DNA from: Streptomyces sp. BV286
Lineage (GTDB): Bacteria; Actinomycetota; Actinomycetes; Streptomycetales; Streptomycetaceae
Direction of reading: 5' to 3'
Assembly (NCBI RefSeq): GCF_019090165.1
Contig: NZ_JAHRIB010000141.1
Span: 310,001-374,000 of the forward strand
DNA: 64,000 nucleotides
Shown: positions 33,638 to 42,015 of the stretch, in pieces
How the letters are laid out: each line of letters starts with the position of its first letter
Position numbering within the stretch: the stretch's first letter is position 1
Position numbers and translations under genes: made by a program
The notes under the pieces: generated by a model
What the model was told of the DNA's origin: nothing
Seen by the model: the letters and a program-made list of their open reading frames with translations, nothing else
Databases searched by the model: none

Positions 33638-34621
33638 TCAGTGTGCCGTGTCGCCGAACGTCCGCAGGATCTGCTCGGCGGCGAGCGTGGCTGTCAACTC
33701 GCCGTCGCGTACTCGCTGTTCGAGTTTCGGTGCGAGGGCGCGTACGGCGGGATCGGCGTGCAGGCGGCCGAGCAGCTCGTCGCGGACCATCGTCCAGGTC
33801 CAGTCGACCTGCTGGTCGCGGCGCTTCGCGGCGAGCCGCCCGGTGGAGTCGAGGAGCGTGATGTGCTGTTCGAGGCGCTGCCAGACGGTGTCCAGGCCGG
33901 CCGACTCGCGGGCGCTGCAGCTCAGCACGGGCGGGGTCCAGGCCGCGTCCTTGCCGTGCATCAGCCGCAGGGCGCCCGCCAGCTCCCGTGCGGCGGCCTG
34001 GGCGTCGCGTGTGTGCGGCCCGTCGGCCTTGTTGACGGCGATCACGTCTGCCAGCTCCAGGACGCCCTTCTTGATGCCCTGGAGCTGATCGCCTGTGCGG
34101 GCCAGCGTCAGCAGCAGGAAGGAGTCGACCATGTTCGCGACCGCGGTCTCCGACTGGCCGACGCCGACCGTCTCCACCAGCACCACGTCATAGCCCGCCG
34201 CCTCCATCACGACGATCGACTCGCGGGTCGCCTTGGCGACCCCGCCGAGGGTGCCGGCCGTGGGGGAGGGCCGGATGAAGGCCGCCGAGTCCACGGCCAG
34301 GCGTTCCATCCGGGTCTTGTCCCCCAGGATCGAGCCGCCGGTCCGGCTGGACGACGGGTCCACGGCCAGCACCGCCACCCGGTGCCCGAGCGCGGTCAGC
34401 ATCGTGCCGAACGCGTCGATGAACGTCGACTTGCCCACGCCCGGCACACCACTGACCCCGATCCGCCGGGCCCGCCCGCTGTGCGGGAGCAGCTCGGTGA
34501 GCAACTGCTGTGCCAGCGCCCGGTGTTGGGGGCGGGTGGACTCGACGAGGGTGATGGCGCGCGCGATGAGCGCCCTCTTCCCGTCGAGCACACCCCGGAC
34601 ATAGGTGTCGAGTTCGATCAC
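33638..34621 (-). CDS. meaB: Methylmalonyl-CoA mutase-associated GTPase MeaB
   Basis: 327-residue G3E-type P-loop GTPase that loads and protects the adenosylcobalamin cofactor of methylmalonyl-CoA mutase. Walker A is GVPGVGKST at residues 58-66; VDPSSSRTGGSILGDKTRM is the family switch region; ETVGVGQSE is the Walker B/switch II; NKAD gives guanine specificity. GTG 34621 overlaps the mutB stop as GTGA, so it is translated with its client enzyme. It is the last gene of mutA-mutB-meaB. Confidence 0.96.
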   Translation of the reverse strand: MIELDTYVRGVLDGKRALIARAITLVESTRPQHRALAQQLLTELLPHSGRARRIGVSGVPGVGKSTFIDAFGTMLTALGHRVAVLAVDPSSSRTGGSILGDKTRMERLAVDSAAFIRPSPTAGTLGGVAKATRESIVVMEAAGYDVVLVETVGVGQSETAVANMVDSFLLLTLARTGDQLQGIKKGVLELADVIAVNKADGPHTRDAQAAARELAGALRLMHGKDAAWTPPVLSCSARESAGLDTVWQRLEQHITLLDSTGRLAAKRRDQQVDWTWTMVRDELLGRLHADPAVRALAPKLEQRVRDGELTATLAAEQILRTFGDTAH

Positions 34622-36792
34622 AGGTCGTGCCCGAGGTCGGTCGCGAGACGCTGGACGAGGTCGTACGCGGCGTCGGGGATCACCGTCCCCGGCGGGAACA
34701 CGGCGGCCGCGCCCATCTCCAGCAGGGTCGGCACGTCCTGAGGCGGGATCACTCCACCGACGACGATCATGATGTCCTGCCGGCCCTCCGCCGTCAGTTC
34801 CTCCCGCAGTGCCGGTACGAGGGTGAGGTGTCCGGCGGCGAGCGACGAGACGCCCACGATGTGCACGTCCGCCTCCACCGCCTGGCGTGCCACCTCGCCG
34901 GGCGTCTGGAACAACGGGCCGACGTCCACGTCGAAACCGAGGTCGGCGAAGGCGGTGGCGATCACCTTCTGGCCGCGGTCGTGGCCGTCCTGACCCATCT
35001 TGGCGACCAGGATGCGCGGGCGGCGCCCCTCGGCCTCCTCGAAGGAGTCCACCAGCGTGCGGGTGCGGTCGACGGACGGGGACTCGCCTGCTTCGTTGCG
35101 GTACACGCCGGAGATCGTACGGATCTGGCCCGCGTGCCGCCCGTAGACCTTCTCCAGGGCGTCGGAGATCTCCCCGACGGTGGCCTTGGCGCGGGCCGCG
35201 TTCACCGCCAGCTCCAGCAGGTTGCCCTCGCCTCCGGCCGCCCGCGTCAGGGCGTCCAGCGCGTCCTGGCACGCCTGCGGGTCGCGCTCCGCGCGCAGCC
35301 GCCGCAGCTTCTCGATCTGCTGGGTGCGCACGGAGGAGTTGTCGACCTTGAGGACGTCGATCTGCTCGTCGGTCTCGACGCGGTACTTGTTGACACCGAT
35401 CACCGGCTGGCGTCCGGAGTCGATCCGGGCCTGGGTGCGGGCCGCGGCCTCCTCGATGCGCAGCTTGGGAATGCCCGCGTCGATGGCCTTGGCCATGCCG
35501 CCCGCCGCCTCGACCTCCTCGATGTGCTGCCAGGCCCGCCGCGCGAGGTCGTGCGTGAGCTTCTCCACGTACGCGCTGCCGCCCCACGGGTCGATGACCC
35601 GGGTCGTGCCCGACTCCTGCTGGATGAGCAGCTGGGTGTTGCGGGCGATGCGCGCCGAGAAGTCGGTGGGCAGGGCGAGCGCCTCGTCGAGGGCGTTGGT
35701 GTGCAGCGACTGGGTGTGACCCTGGGTGGCAGCCATGGCCTCCACGCACGTACGGGTCACGTTGTTGAACACGTCCTGCGCGGTCAGCGACCAGCCGGAG
35801 GTCTGCGAATGGGTGCGCAGGGAGAGGGACTTGGGGTTCTGCGGGTCGAACTGCCGCACCAGCTTCGCCCACAGCAGCCGCGCGGCCCGCATCTTGGCGA
35901 TCTCCATGAAGAAGTTCATGCCGATCGCCCAGAAGAAGGAGAGCCGAGGCGCGAACGCGTCGACGTCCAGGCCGACTTCACGCCCCGCACGGATGTACTC
36001 CACGCCGTCCGCGAGCGTGTACGCCAGCTCCAGGTCGGCCGTCGCGCCCGCCTCCTGGATGTGATAGCCCGAGATGGAGATGGAGTTGTAGCGCGGCATC
36101 CGCTGCGAGGTGTAGGCGAAGATGTCGGAGATGATCCGCATCGACGGCTTCGGCGGATAGATGTAGGTGTTGCGGACCATGAACTCCTTGAGGATGTCGT
36201 TCTGGATGGTCCCGGCCAGCTTCTCCGGCGGTACGCCCTGCTCCTCCGCCGCCACGATGTACAGCGCGAGGACGGGCAGCACGGCACCGTTCATCGTCAT
36301 CGACACGGTCATCCTGTCGAGCGGGATGCCGTCGAAGAGCTGCCGCATGTCGAGGATCGAGTCGATGGCCACACCTGCCATGCCGACGTCACCCGTCACC
36401 CGCGGATGGTCGCTGTCGTAGCCGCGGTGGGTGGGCAGGTCGAACGCGACCGACAGGCCCTTCTGGCCGGCGGCGAGGTTGCGCCGGTAGAAGGCGTTGG
36501 ATTCCTCGGCCGTGGAGAAGCCCGCGTACTGACGGATCGTCCAGGGCTGGTTGACGTACATGGTGGGGTACGGGCCGCGCAGGAACGGCGCGACGCCCGG
36601 ATAGGTCCCCAGGAAGTCCAGACCCTCCAGGTCACGGCCGGTGTAGAGCGGCTTGACGGCGATGCCCTCCGGGGTCTCCCAGAACGTCTCGTCGCCGCCG
36701 GACGCCGCCTTGACGGCCGTACGCCAGTCGTCGGTCGCGCCGCCGGAGGTCGGCTTCCCCAGCTCGATTCCGGAGAAGTCGGGGATTCCCAT
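34618..36792 (-). CDS. mutB: Methylmalonyl-CoA mutase, large (catalytic) subunit
   Basis: 724-residue adenosylcobalamin enzyme that interconverts methylmalonyl-CoA and succinyl-CoA, linking propionyl-CoA and odd-chain or branched substrates to the TCA cycle. The TIM-barrel part shows PYPTMYVNQPWTIRQYAGF with the conserved active-site Tyr, RGYDSDHPRVTGDVGMAGVA and RTHSQTSGWSLTAQ. The C-terminal B12 domain has the base-off motif D602-x-H604-x2-G607 in GQDGHDRG. Length is normal. Its ATG shares one base with the mutA stop, and it overlaps meaB by 4 nt. Confidence 0.97.
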   Translation of the reverse strand: MGIPDFSGIELGKPTSGGATDDWRTAVKAASGGDETFWETPEGIAVKPLYTGRDLEGLDFLGTYPGVAPFLRGPYPTMYVNQPWTIRQYAGFSTAEESNAFYRRNLAAGQKGLSVAFDLPTHRGYDSDHPRVTGDVGMAGVAIDSILDMRQLFDGIPLDRMTVSMTMNGAVLPVLALYIVAAEEQGVPPEKLAGTIQNDILKEFMVRNTYIYPPKPSMRIISDIFAYTSQRMPRYNSISISGYHIQEAGATADLELAYTLADGVEYIRAGREVGLDVDAFAPRLSFFWAIGMNFFMEIAKMRAARLLWAKLVRQFDPQNPKSLSLRTHSQTSGWSLTAQDVFNNVTRTCVEAMAATQGHTQSLHTNALDEALALPTDFSARIARNTQLLIQQESGTTRVIDPWGGSAYVEKLTHDLARRAWQHIEEVEAAGGMAKAIDAGIPKLRIEEAAARTQARIDSGRQPVIGVNKYRVETDEQIDVLKVDNSSVRTQQIEKLRRLRAERDPQACQDALDALTRAAGGEGNLLELAVNAARAKATVGEISDALEKVYGRHAGQIRTISGVYRNEAGESPSVDRTRTLVDSFEEAEGRRPRILVAKMGQDGHDRGQKVIATAFADLGFDVDVGPLFQTPGEVARQAVEADVHIVGVSSLAAGHLTLVPALREELTAEGRQDIMIVVGGVIPPQDVPTLLEMGAAAVFPPGTVIPDAAYDLVQRLATDLGHDL

Positions 36793-38600
36793 CAGGACAC
36801 TCCCATGCGGTCGAGGGTGGAACAGAGCACGGCGACGGCGTCGCAGCCCGCGAAGACGTACGCGTCGACGTCCGTGTACTGCCCGGGGCGGCCGGCGAGG
36901 AACACATGCCGGGCGCCTGCCGCCTTCAGGTCGTGGGCGGTGCTGTCGGCCTGCTCCTCGTACAGCGCGTCGCTGGAGCACAGGCACACCTCGGTGGCCC
37001 CGCTGTCCTCGAAGGTGCCCTCCGTGACGGGTTCGATGCCGCCGGCCTGGAAGAGGTTCGAGACGAACGCGGTGCGGGCGGAGTGGGCCGCGGCGGGGCC
37101 GATGGTGGCCAGGTAGACACGCGGCCGGGCTCCGGTGGCGGCGAGGTGCGCGTCGGAGCGGGCGCGCAGGGACTCGTACGCCTCGTCGCGCCGTACCTTC
37201 GGCAGGCCCCCGGACGGCGGCTCGGGTGCGGGTTCACGCCCGACCGGTCGCTCGGCGAGGTTCGGGAACTCGCTGACCCCGGTGATGGGCTCGCGCCGCT
37301 TGGCGAGCTTCGCGGTGCGGGCCTCCCAGGTGTTCGCCAGGTCCTCGCCGAGACGGCCCGAGCGCAGGGCGGCCGCCTGACCGCCCTGCCCCTCGATGTG
37401 CCGGAAGAACTCCCAGCCCGCGTGGGCGAGTTCGTCCGTGAGCCGCTCCACGTACCAGGAGCCGCCTGCCGGGTCGATCACCCGCGCCAGATGCGACTCC
37501 TCGACCAGGATCGTCGAGGTGTTGCGGGCGATACGGCGCGCGAAGGCGTCCGGCAGCCCGAGGGCGTGGTCGAAGGGGAGCACGGTGACGGCGTCGGCGC
37601 CGCCCACTCCGGCGGCGAGCGTGGCGATGGTCGTGCGCAGCATGTTCACCCACGGGTCGCGGCGCGACATCATCACCGGTGAGGTCACGGCGTGCTGCAC
37701 CTGCGCGCCCGCCCCGGGCGCCGCGCACACCTCGGCGACGCGCGCCCACAGCCGGCGCGCGGCGCGCAGCTTGGCGATGGTCAGGAACTGGTCGGCCGTC
37801 GCCGCGAACCGGAACTCCAGTTGCGCACAGGCCTGTTCGACGGTGAGCCCCGCCTCCGTCAGCTTCCGCAGACAGGTGACACCGGTCGCCAGGGAAGCGC
37901 CCAGCTCCTGCGCGGCCGAGCCTCCCGCCTCGTGGTACGGCAGCGCGTCCACCGTCAGGGCGCGCAGCCCCGGGTACTCCTCGGCGCACTGCCGGGCGAG
38001 AGCGGCGGCCGGTGCGAAGTCCGACGCCTCGCCGGTACGTGCCTCATGGCCGAGCGGGTCCGCACCGAGGCTGCCGCGTACGGCCTCCTTGGCGATGCCG
38101 CGCTCCTCGTACAGTCGCAGCAGCTCCCGCGCGGCGGACTCGGTGTCACGTCCCGCGTCGAGGACGACGGGCGCCAGGTCGAGGTAGACGCCTTCGAGGA
38201 CCCCCGCGAGCGAGGACACGGGGAAACCGCCCTCGCCGACGACCAGCCAGAGCGAGGTGACGCCGTTCTCCAGGTCCGCGAGCACCGCGCCGGAGTCGGC
38301 AGCCGTGTGCCGCTGCCGTACGCCCCAGCCGCCGACGGTGTTTCCTTCGGGGCGGCTGCCCCGTACAAAGGGTGCGAAGCCGGGAAGGCCGGGATCAGGG
38401 GCGTCGTCGAGCGCCGTGTACAGCGGGCGGGTGGTGAGCCCGTCCTCCAGCGCGGTGGACAGGGCTGCCTCCGCCGTCTCGTCCGAGACCACCTTGCCCG
38501 ACTTGCTCAGCACGCCCGCCACCAGGCGTCGCCACTGCTCATGTGTCGCGGAAGGGAACTCGGCGGCCAGCGAGAGCCCGTCATTGGGCAGGACCGTCAT
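36792..38600 (-). CDS. mutA: Methylmalonyl-CoA mutase, small subunit
   Basis: 602-residue non-catalytic partner of MutB. It follows the same two-domain plan (PGFAPFVRGSRPEGNTVGGWGVRQ, then RVIDPAGGSWYVERLTDELAHAGW, then a B12-like Rossmann domain), but the cobalamin motif DxHxxG is absent, as expected for the small subunit of the heterodimer. ATG 38600 has no Shine-Dalgarno; TAGCAT ends 6 nt upstream, so the operon message is probably leaderless. First gene of mutA-mutB-meaB. Confidence 0.96.
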   Translation of the reverse strand: MTVLPNDGLSLAAEFPSATHEQWRRLVAGVLSKSGKVVSDETAEAALSTALEDGLTTRPLYTALDDAPDPGLPGFAPFVRGSRPEGNTVGGWGVRQRHTAADSGAVLADLENGVTSLWLVVGEGGFPVSSLAGVLEGVYLDLAPVVLDAGRDTESAARELLRLYEERGIAKEAVRGSLGADPLGHEARTGEASDFAPAAALARQCAEEYPGLRALTVDALPYHEAGGSAAQELGASLATGVTCLRKLTEAGLTVEQACAQLEFRFAATADQFLTIAKLRAARRLWARVAEVCAAPGAGAQVQHAVTSPVMMSRRDPWVNMLRTTIATLAAGVGGADAVTVLPFDHALGLPDAFARRIARNTSTILVEESHLARVIDPAGGSWYVERLTDELAHAGWEFFRHIEGQGGQAAALRSGRLGEDLANTWEARTAKLAKRREPITGVSEFPNLAERPVGREPAPEPPSGGLPKVRRDEAYESLRARSDAHLAATGARPRVYLATIGPAAAHSARTAFVSNLFQAGGIEPVTEGTFEDSGATEVCLCSSDALYEEQADSTAHDLKAAGARHVFLAGRPGQYTDVDAYVFAGCDAVAVLCSTLDRMGVS

Positions 38601-38606
38601 GCTGGG

Positions 38607-38612
38607 ATGCTA
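38607..38612 (-). promoter_or_regulatory. Leaderless -10 box of mutA
   Basis: On the minus strand TAGCAT (38612-38607) fits TANNNT and leaves exactly 6 nt before ATG 38600, placing initiation at or next to the start codon. No -35 of consensus type is visible at 16-19 bp. The rest of 38613-38913 holds the copper-operon promoter region, including GCCATACG repeated at 38793-38800 and 38811-38818. Confidence 0.5.
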
Positions 38613-38878
38613 GGGCAGATTCGTCGGGACACAGCAGAGGCAAGGGCTGTGACCTTGCCCTCGCGGCCTTCGTGATCTCCGCCTCACCGGCCGCGCTCGA
38701 CTCGACGAGGACGGGACGCGGCCACGATTCGGCGCGTCGATCCGTAGCGGGCTCCGGCCGCGTCCGCCTCCTGGGGCGAGGTGCCGACGGATGCCATACG
38801 TGTGACGCGCGCCATACGAGCCGAGAGGAACTCGGACCCCGGCCCGCCCGACCACTGAATCGGTACGGTGCGATCCGA

Positions 38879-38898
38879 GTGACGCCGTACGACGTCAC
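38879..38898 (+). promoter_or_regulatory. Inverted repeat before the copper operon
   Basis: GTGACG-N8-CGTCAC lies immediately upstream of the GGAGAAG ribosome binding site of the small Met-rich gene. It does not resemble the CsoR or CueR operators I know. It may bind an unlinked regulator or form a hairpin in the leader. Confidence 0.35.
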
Positions 38899-38913
38899 CT
38901 GGAGAAGCGGTTG

Positions 38914-39165
38914 ATGGACGAGTCCCGGCGATCCTCGACACCCGGCGCGGCCGCGTTCCTGCGGAAGGCGGTACCCCCGCCCGCGCTCTGCGGCTTCCTC
39001 CTGCTGCTGGCGCTGATCTTCACCGGCGCGTACGCCGCCGGAGGCTCCGTCGGACCCGTCGCACCCGGAATGCACGGCCCGGGCACGAGCGGCAGCGGCA
39101 CCGGAGAGGCCGAGGACACCGGGGACATGGGCGGCATGGACGGCATGCACGAGGAAGACCGCTGA
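38914..39165 (+). CDS. Small membrane protein with Met/His-rich tail
   Basis: 83 residues. One membrane helix (ALCGFLLLLALIFTGAYAAGG) is followed by a Gly-rich tail ending DMGGMDGMHEEDR, with methionines and one histidine spaced like copper-binding motifs. It is the first gene of the copper operon, its stop overlapping the CopA ATG by one base. A role in delivering or sensing copper at the membrane is plausible but unproven; I know no named family. Confidence 0.75.
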   Translation: MDESRRSSTPGAAAFLRKAVPPPALCGFLLLLALIFTGAYAAGGSVGPVAPGMHGPGTSGSGTGEAEDTGDMGGMDGMHEEDR

Positions 39166-41429
39166 TGGGCGCGGAACCAGCGGCCGTTCTGGTGATCACC
39201 GACCTGGCTGTCGGCGGTATGACCTGCCCGGCCTGCGTGAACCGTGTCGAGAAGAAGCTCGGCAAACTGGACGGGGTCACGGCGAGCGTCAACCTGGCCA
39301 CCGGCCGCGCCCGCGTGACCCATCCGGCGGACGTCGGTACCGGCGAACTCGTCGCGACCGTCGAGAAGGCCGGGTACACGGCCACCCTGCCCGAGCCGCC
39401 CCGGCAGAGGAAGCAGGGGCCCGCGGACCACGACGAGCCCGAGGACACGCGGCCGGAGCGTGACCGGCTGGTCGTCACGGCCCTGCTCGCGCTGCCCGTG
39501 CTCGTCCTGTCGATGGCGCCCGCTCTCCAGTTCCGCAACTGGCAGTGGCTGTGCTTCGCCCTCACCGCGCCCGTCGTCGTGTGGAGCTCCCGGCCCTTCC
39601 ACGTACGGGCGGTACGAGGACTGCGGCACTCCACGGCGACCATGGACACCCTGGTGTCGCTGGGCGTGGTGGCCTCCTTCGCCTGGTCGGCGTACGCGCT
39701 GTTCCTCGGAGGGGCGGGCGACCCCGGGATGCGGATGCCGTTCACGCTCGTGCCCTCCGCCCCGGACGGCGTCGCGCACATCTACCTCGAAGCGGCCGTC
39801 GGCGTACCCCTGTTCGTGCTGGCGGGCCGCTTTCTCGAGGCGCGGGCCCGGCGGGGGACCGGGGCGGCGTTGCGCTCGCTGGCCCAACTCGCCACCAAGG
39901 AGGTGTCGGTACGCGAAGACGGCATCGAACGGCTCGTCCCCGTAGAGGAGTTGCGCGTCGGACAGGTCTTCGTCGTGCGGCCGGGGGAGCGGGTCGCCAC
40001 CGACGGCGAGGTGGTAAAGGGCAGTTCCGCCGTCGATCTGTCCCTGGTCACCGGCGAGAGCGGCCCGGCGGAGGTGGGGCCGGGTTCGGCCGTGGTCGGC
40101 GGGGCCGTCAACGCCGGCGGAATGCTGTTCGTACGGGCCACGGCCGTCGGCGCCGACACGCAGCTCGCCCGCATCGCACGGCTGGTCACCGAAGCGCAGG
40201 CAGGCAAGGCGCGCGCCCAGCGGCTGGCCGACACGGTGGCCGGAGCGTTCGTGCCCGCCGTACTGGCGTTGGCCGTGACCACGCTGGGGTTCTGGCTGGG
40301 CGCCGGCGCCGACGCGCAGTCGGCCGTCACCGCGTGCGTGGCCGTCCTGGTCGTGGCCTGCCCGTGCGCGCTGGGCCTCGCCACCCCGACCGCGCTGATG
40401 GCCGCGACCGGCCGGGGCGCCCAACTGGGTGTCCTGGTCACCGGCCCGCAGGCCCTGGAAGGGCTGCGGCACGTCGACACGGTCGTCCTGGACAAGACCG
40501 GCACGCTGACCTCCGGCCGCATGGGCGTCGCCACGGTCACCGCCGTACCCGGCGGACTCGGCCGGGACCCGGTGCTGCGGCTGGCGGGGGCCGTCGAGCA
40601 GGGCTCGGAGCATCCGCTCGGCCGGGCGATCGTCGCGTACGCCTGGCGGGAGCCGCCCGGCGGACAGCTGCCTCCCGTGAGCGGGTTCGCCGCCCTGCCG
40701 GGACGCGGGGTGCGCGGCAGGGTCGACGGGCGGCTCGTCGAGGTGCTCGCTCCGGGCGACGAGGTTCCCGCCGCGCTCGCGAAGGCCCTCACGGCGGCCG
40801 AAGCCGCCGCCCGCACTCCTGTCCTCGTGCGGGTGGACGGCACAGTGGAAGCCCTGATCGAGGTGGGTGACGTCGTACGGCCCGGCAGCTATCGGGCCGT
40901 CGAGCGGCTGCGGCGACTCGGGGTCCGCCCCGTTCTCGCCACCGGGGACCGTGAGGCCCCCGCACGGGCCGTCGCGGCCACCTTGAACATCGACGAGGTG
41001 CACGCCCGCCGCACACCCGAGGACAAGGCCGGTCTCGTAGAGGACCTGCAGAAGCAGGGGCTTCGGGTCGCGGTCGTCGGCGACGGCGTGAACGACGCCG
41101 CAGCGCTGGCCGCCGCCGACCTCGGCATCGCCATGGGCGGCGGCACGGACGCGGCCATCGGAGCCGCCGACGTCACACTCGTCCGCGGCGACATCGAAAC
41201 CCTGGCGGACGCGATCCTCCTCGCCCGGCGCACCCTCGCCACCATTCGGGTCAACCTCGCGTGGGCCTTCGGATACAACGCCGTGACCGTCCCGCTCGCC
41301 ATGGTCGGCCTGCTCAACCCCATGGTCGCCGCGGCGGCCATGTCGGCCAGCTCGGTGCTGGTCGTCGCCAACAGCCTGCGCCTGCGCGTCTGGCAGCCCT
41401 CGCCCACGGCCCGAAGGCGTACCCGATGA
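39165..41429 (+). CDS. copA: Copper-translocating P1B-type ATPase
   Basis: 754-residue heavy-metal pump. An N-terminal metal-binding domain carries GMTCPAC (Cys21, Cys24). The transmembrane metal site is Cys399-Pro-Cys401 in VACPCALGLATP; the phosphorylation site is Asp443 in DKTGTLTSG; SEHPLGRAI is the HP motif of P1B pumps; GDGVNDAAAL is the hinge. The CPC motif with the following YN near FGYNAVTVPLA and MSASSVLVVANSLRL point to Cu(I) export. It is coupled to genes on both sides. No CsoR or CopZ gene accompanies it. Confidence 0.95.
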   Translation: MGAEPAAVLVITDLAVGGMTCPACVNRVEKKLGKLDGVTASVNLATGRARVTHPADVGTGELVATVEKAGYTATLPEPPRQRKQGPADHDEPEDTRPERDRLVVTALLALPVLVLSMAPALQFRNWQWLCFALTAPVVVWSSRPFHVRAVRGLRHSTATMDTLVSLGVVASFAWSAYALFLGGAGDPGMRMPFTLVPSAPDGVAHIYLEAAVGVPLFVLAGRFLEARARRGTGAALRSLAQLATKEVSVREDGIERLVPVEELRVGQVFVVRPGERVATDGEVVKGSSAVDLSLVTGESGPAEVGPGSAVVGGAVNAGGMLFVRATAVGADTQLARIARLVTEAQAGKARAQRLADTVAGAFVPAVLALAVTTLGFWLGAGADAQSAVTACVAVLVVACPCALGLATPTALMAATGRGAQLGVLVTGPQALEGLRHVDTVVLDKTGTLTSGRMGVATVTAVPGGLGRDPVLRLAGAVEQGSEHPLGRAIVAYAWREPPGGQLPPVSGFAALPGRGVRGRVDGRLVEVLAPGDEVPAALAKALTAAEAAARTPVLVRVDGTVEALIEVGDVVRPGSYRAVERLRRLGVRPVLATGDREAPARAVAATLNIDEVHARRTPEDKAGLVEDLQKQGLRVAVVGDGVNDAAALAAADLGIAMGGGTDAAIGAADVTLVRGDIETLADAILLARRTLATIRVNLAWAFGYNAVTVPLAMVGLLNPMVAAAAMSASSVLVVANSLRLRVWQPSPTARRRTR

Positions 41430-41947
41430 CCGACCTCGCCCTCTGGCGGCCGACGCGCCGCCGGCTCACCGACACACTGCTCGCCGCGCTCGCGCCCGTC
41501 GCCGTGTGCGCACTCGCCCTCGGCGGTCTGAGCACCTGGACCGCACTCGGCCACGCGGGAAGCCCGGCCCGCGTCACGGTCACCGACGGCCGGGTCTTCC
41601 TGCCCACCGGGGACACCCCGGAGACGGCGGCCTTCTTCAGGATCACCAACGACGGAGGCTCGGCGGACCGGCTGCTGAAGGTGACGTCCGCCCAGGCCGA
41701 CGGAGCCGCCAGGCTCAGCAGCCACCGCATGACCGGTGCCCGGTCGGCCGCCGCCCGGACGGTGGCCTCGGTCCCCGTCCCGGCAGGCGCGAGCATCGCC
41801 ATGTCCCCGAGCGGCCTCGACGTGATCGTGCCGGCGAACGCGGACTGGCAGGCAGGTGACCTCGTGACCTTCACCCTGCACTTCGAACGCGGCGGACCGG
41901 TGAAGTACCCCGCCGTCGTCGTCCGCCCGGGCCAGGACGGAACCTGA
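41426..41947 (+). CDS. PCu(A)C-type copper chaperone-like protein
   Basis: 173 residues, starting at ATG 41426 inside an ATGA overlap with copA. One N-terminal membrane segment (LAALAPVAVCALALGGLSTW) acts as anchor or signal. The domain matches the PCu(A)C fold: GDTPETAAFFRITNDGGSADRLLKVTSAQADGAARLSSHRM, then VPVPAGASIAMSPSGLDVIV. The first His-Met pair (HRM) is present, but the usual later His-x-Met metal ligands are not (SGLDVIV instead of GHHLML-like), so copper binding may be altered. It should act outside the membrane beside CopA. Confidence 0.85.
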   Translation: MTDLALWRPTRRRLTDTLLAALAPVAVCALALGGLSTWTALGHAGSPARVTVTDGRVFLPTGDTPETAAFFRITNDGGSADRLLKVTSAQADGAARLSSHRMTGARSAAARTVASVPVPAGASIAMSPSGLDVIVPANADWQAGDLVTFTLHFERGGPVKYPAVVVRPGQDGT

Positions 41948-42015
41948 CCCGGTCACGCCCCCAACAGGCATAAATCCAGAGGCCGTTCGGCCCCGGCCCG
42001 GGCAGGATGCCCTCC

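Noticed and set aside
34627..37116. 829-codon open frame on the plus strand opposite mutB
   Set aside because: It is a mirror of the GC-rich codon pattern of mutB; the translation is Gly/Arg/Val/His-rich with no domain, while mutB on the other strand is unmistakable.
38601..38913. Cobalamin riboswitch before mutA or copper-regulator operator before copA
   Set aside because: No B12-box-like segment or long structured leader is visible on the minus strand, and no CsoR/CueR-type palindrome on the plus strand.
38543..38914. 123-codon plus-strand frame in the mutA/copper intergenic region
   Set aside because: No ribosome binding site, amino-acid composition of noncoding GC-rich DNA, and it overlaps the mutA start; treated as regulatory space.
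38895..41003. 702-codon open frame on the minus strand opposite copA
   Set aside because: Low-complexity Gly/Arg/His/Asp translation with no family; copA and its neighbours explain the region fully.
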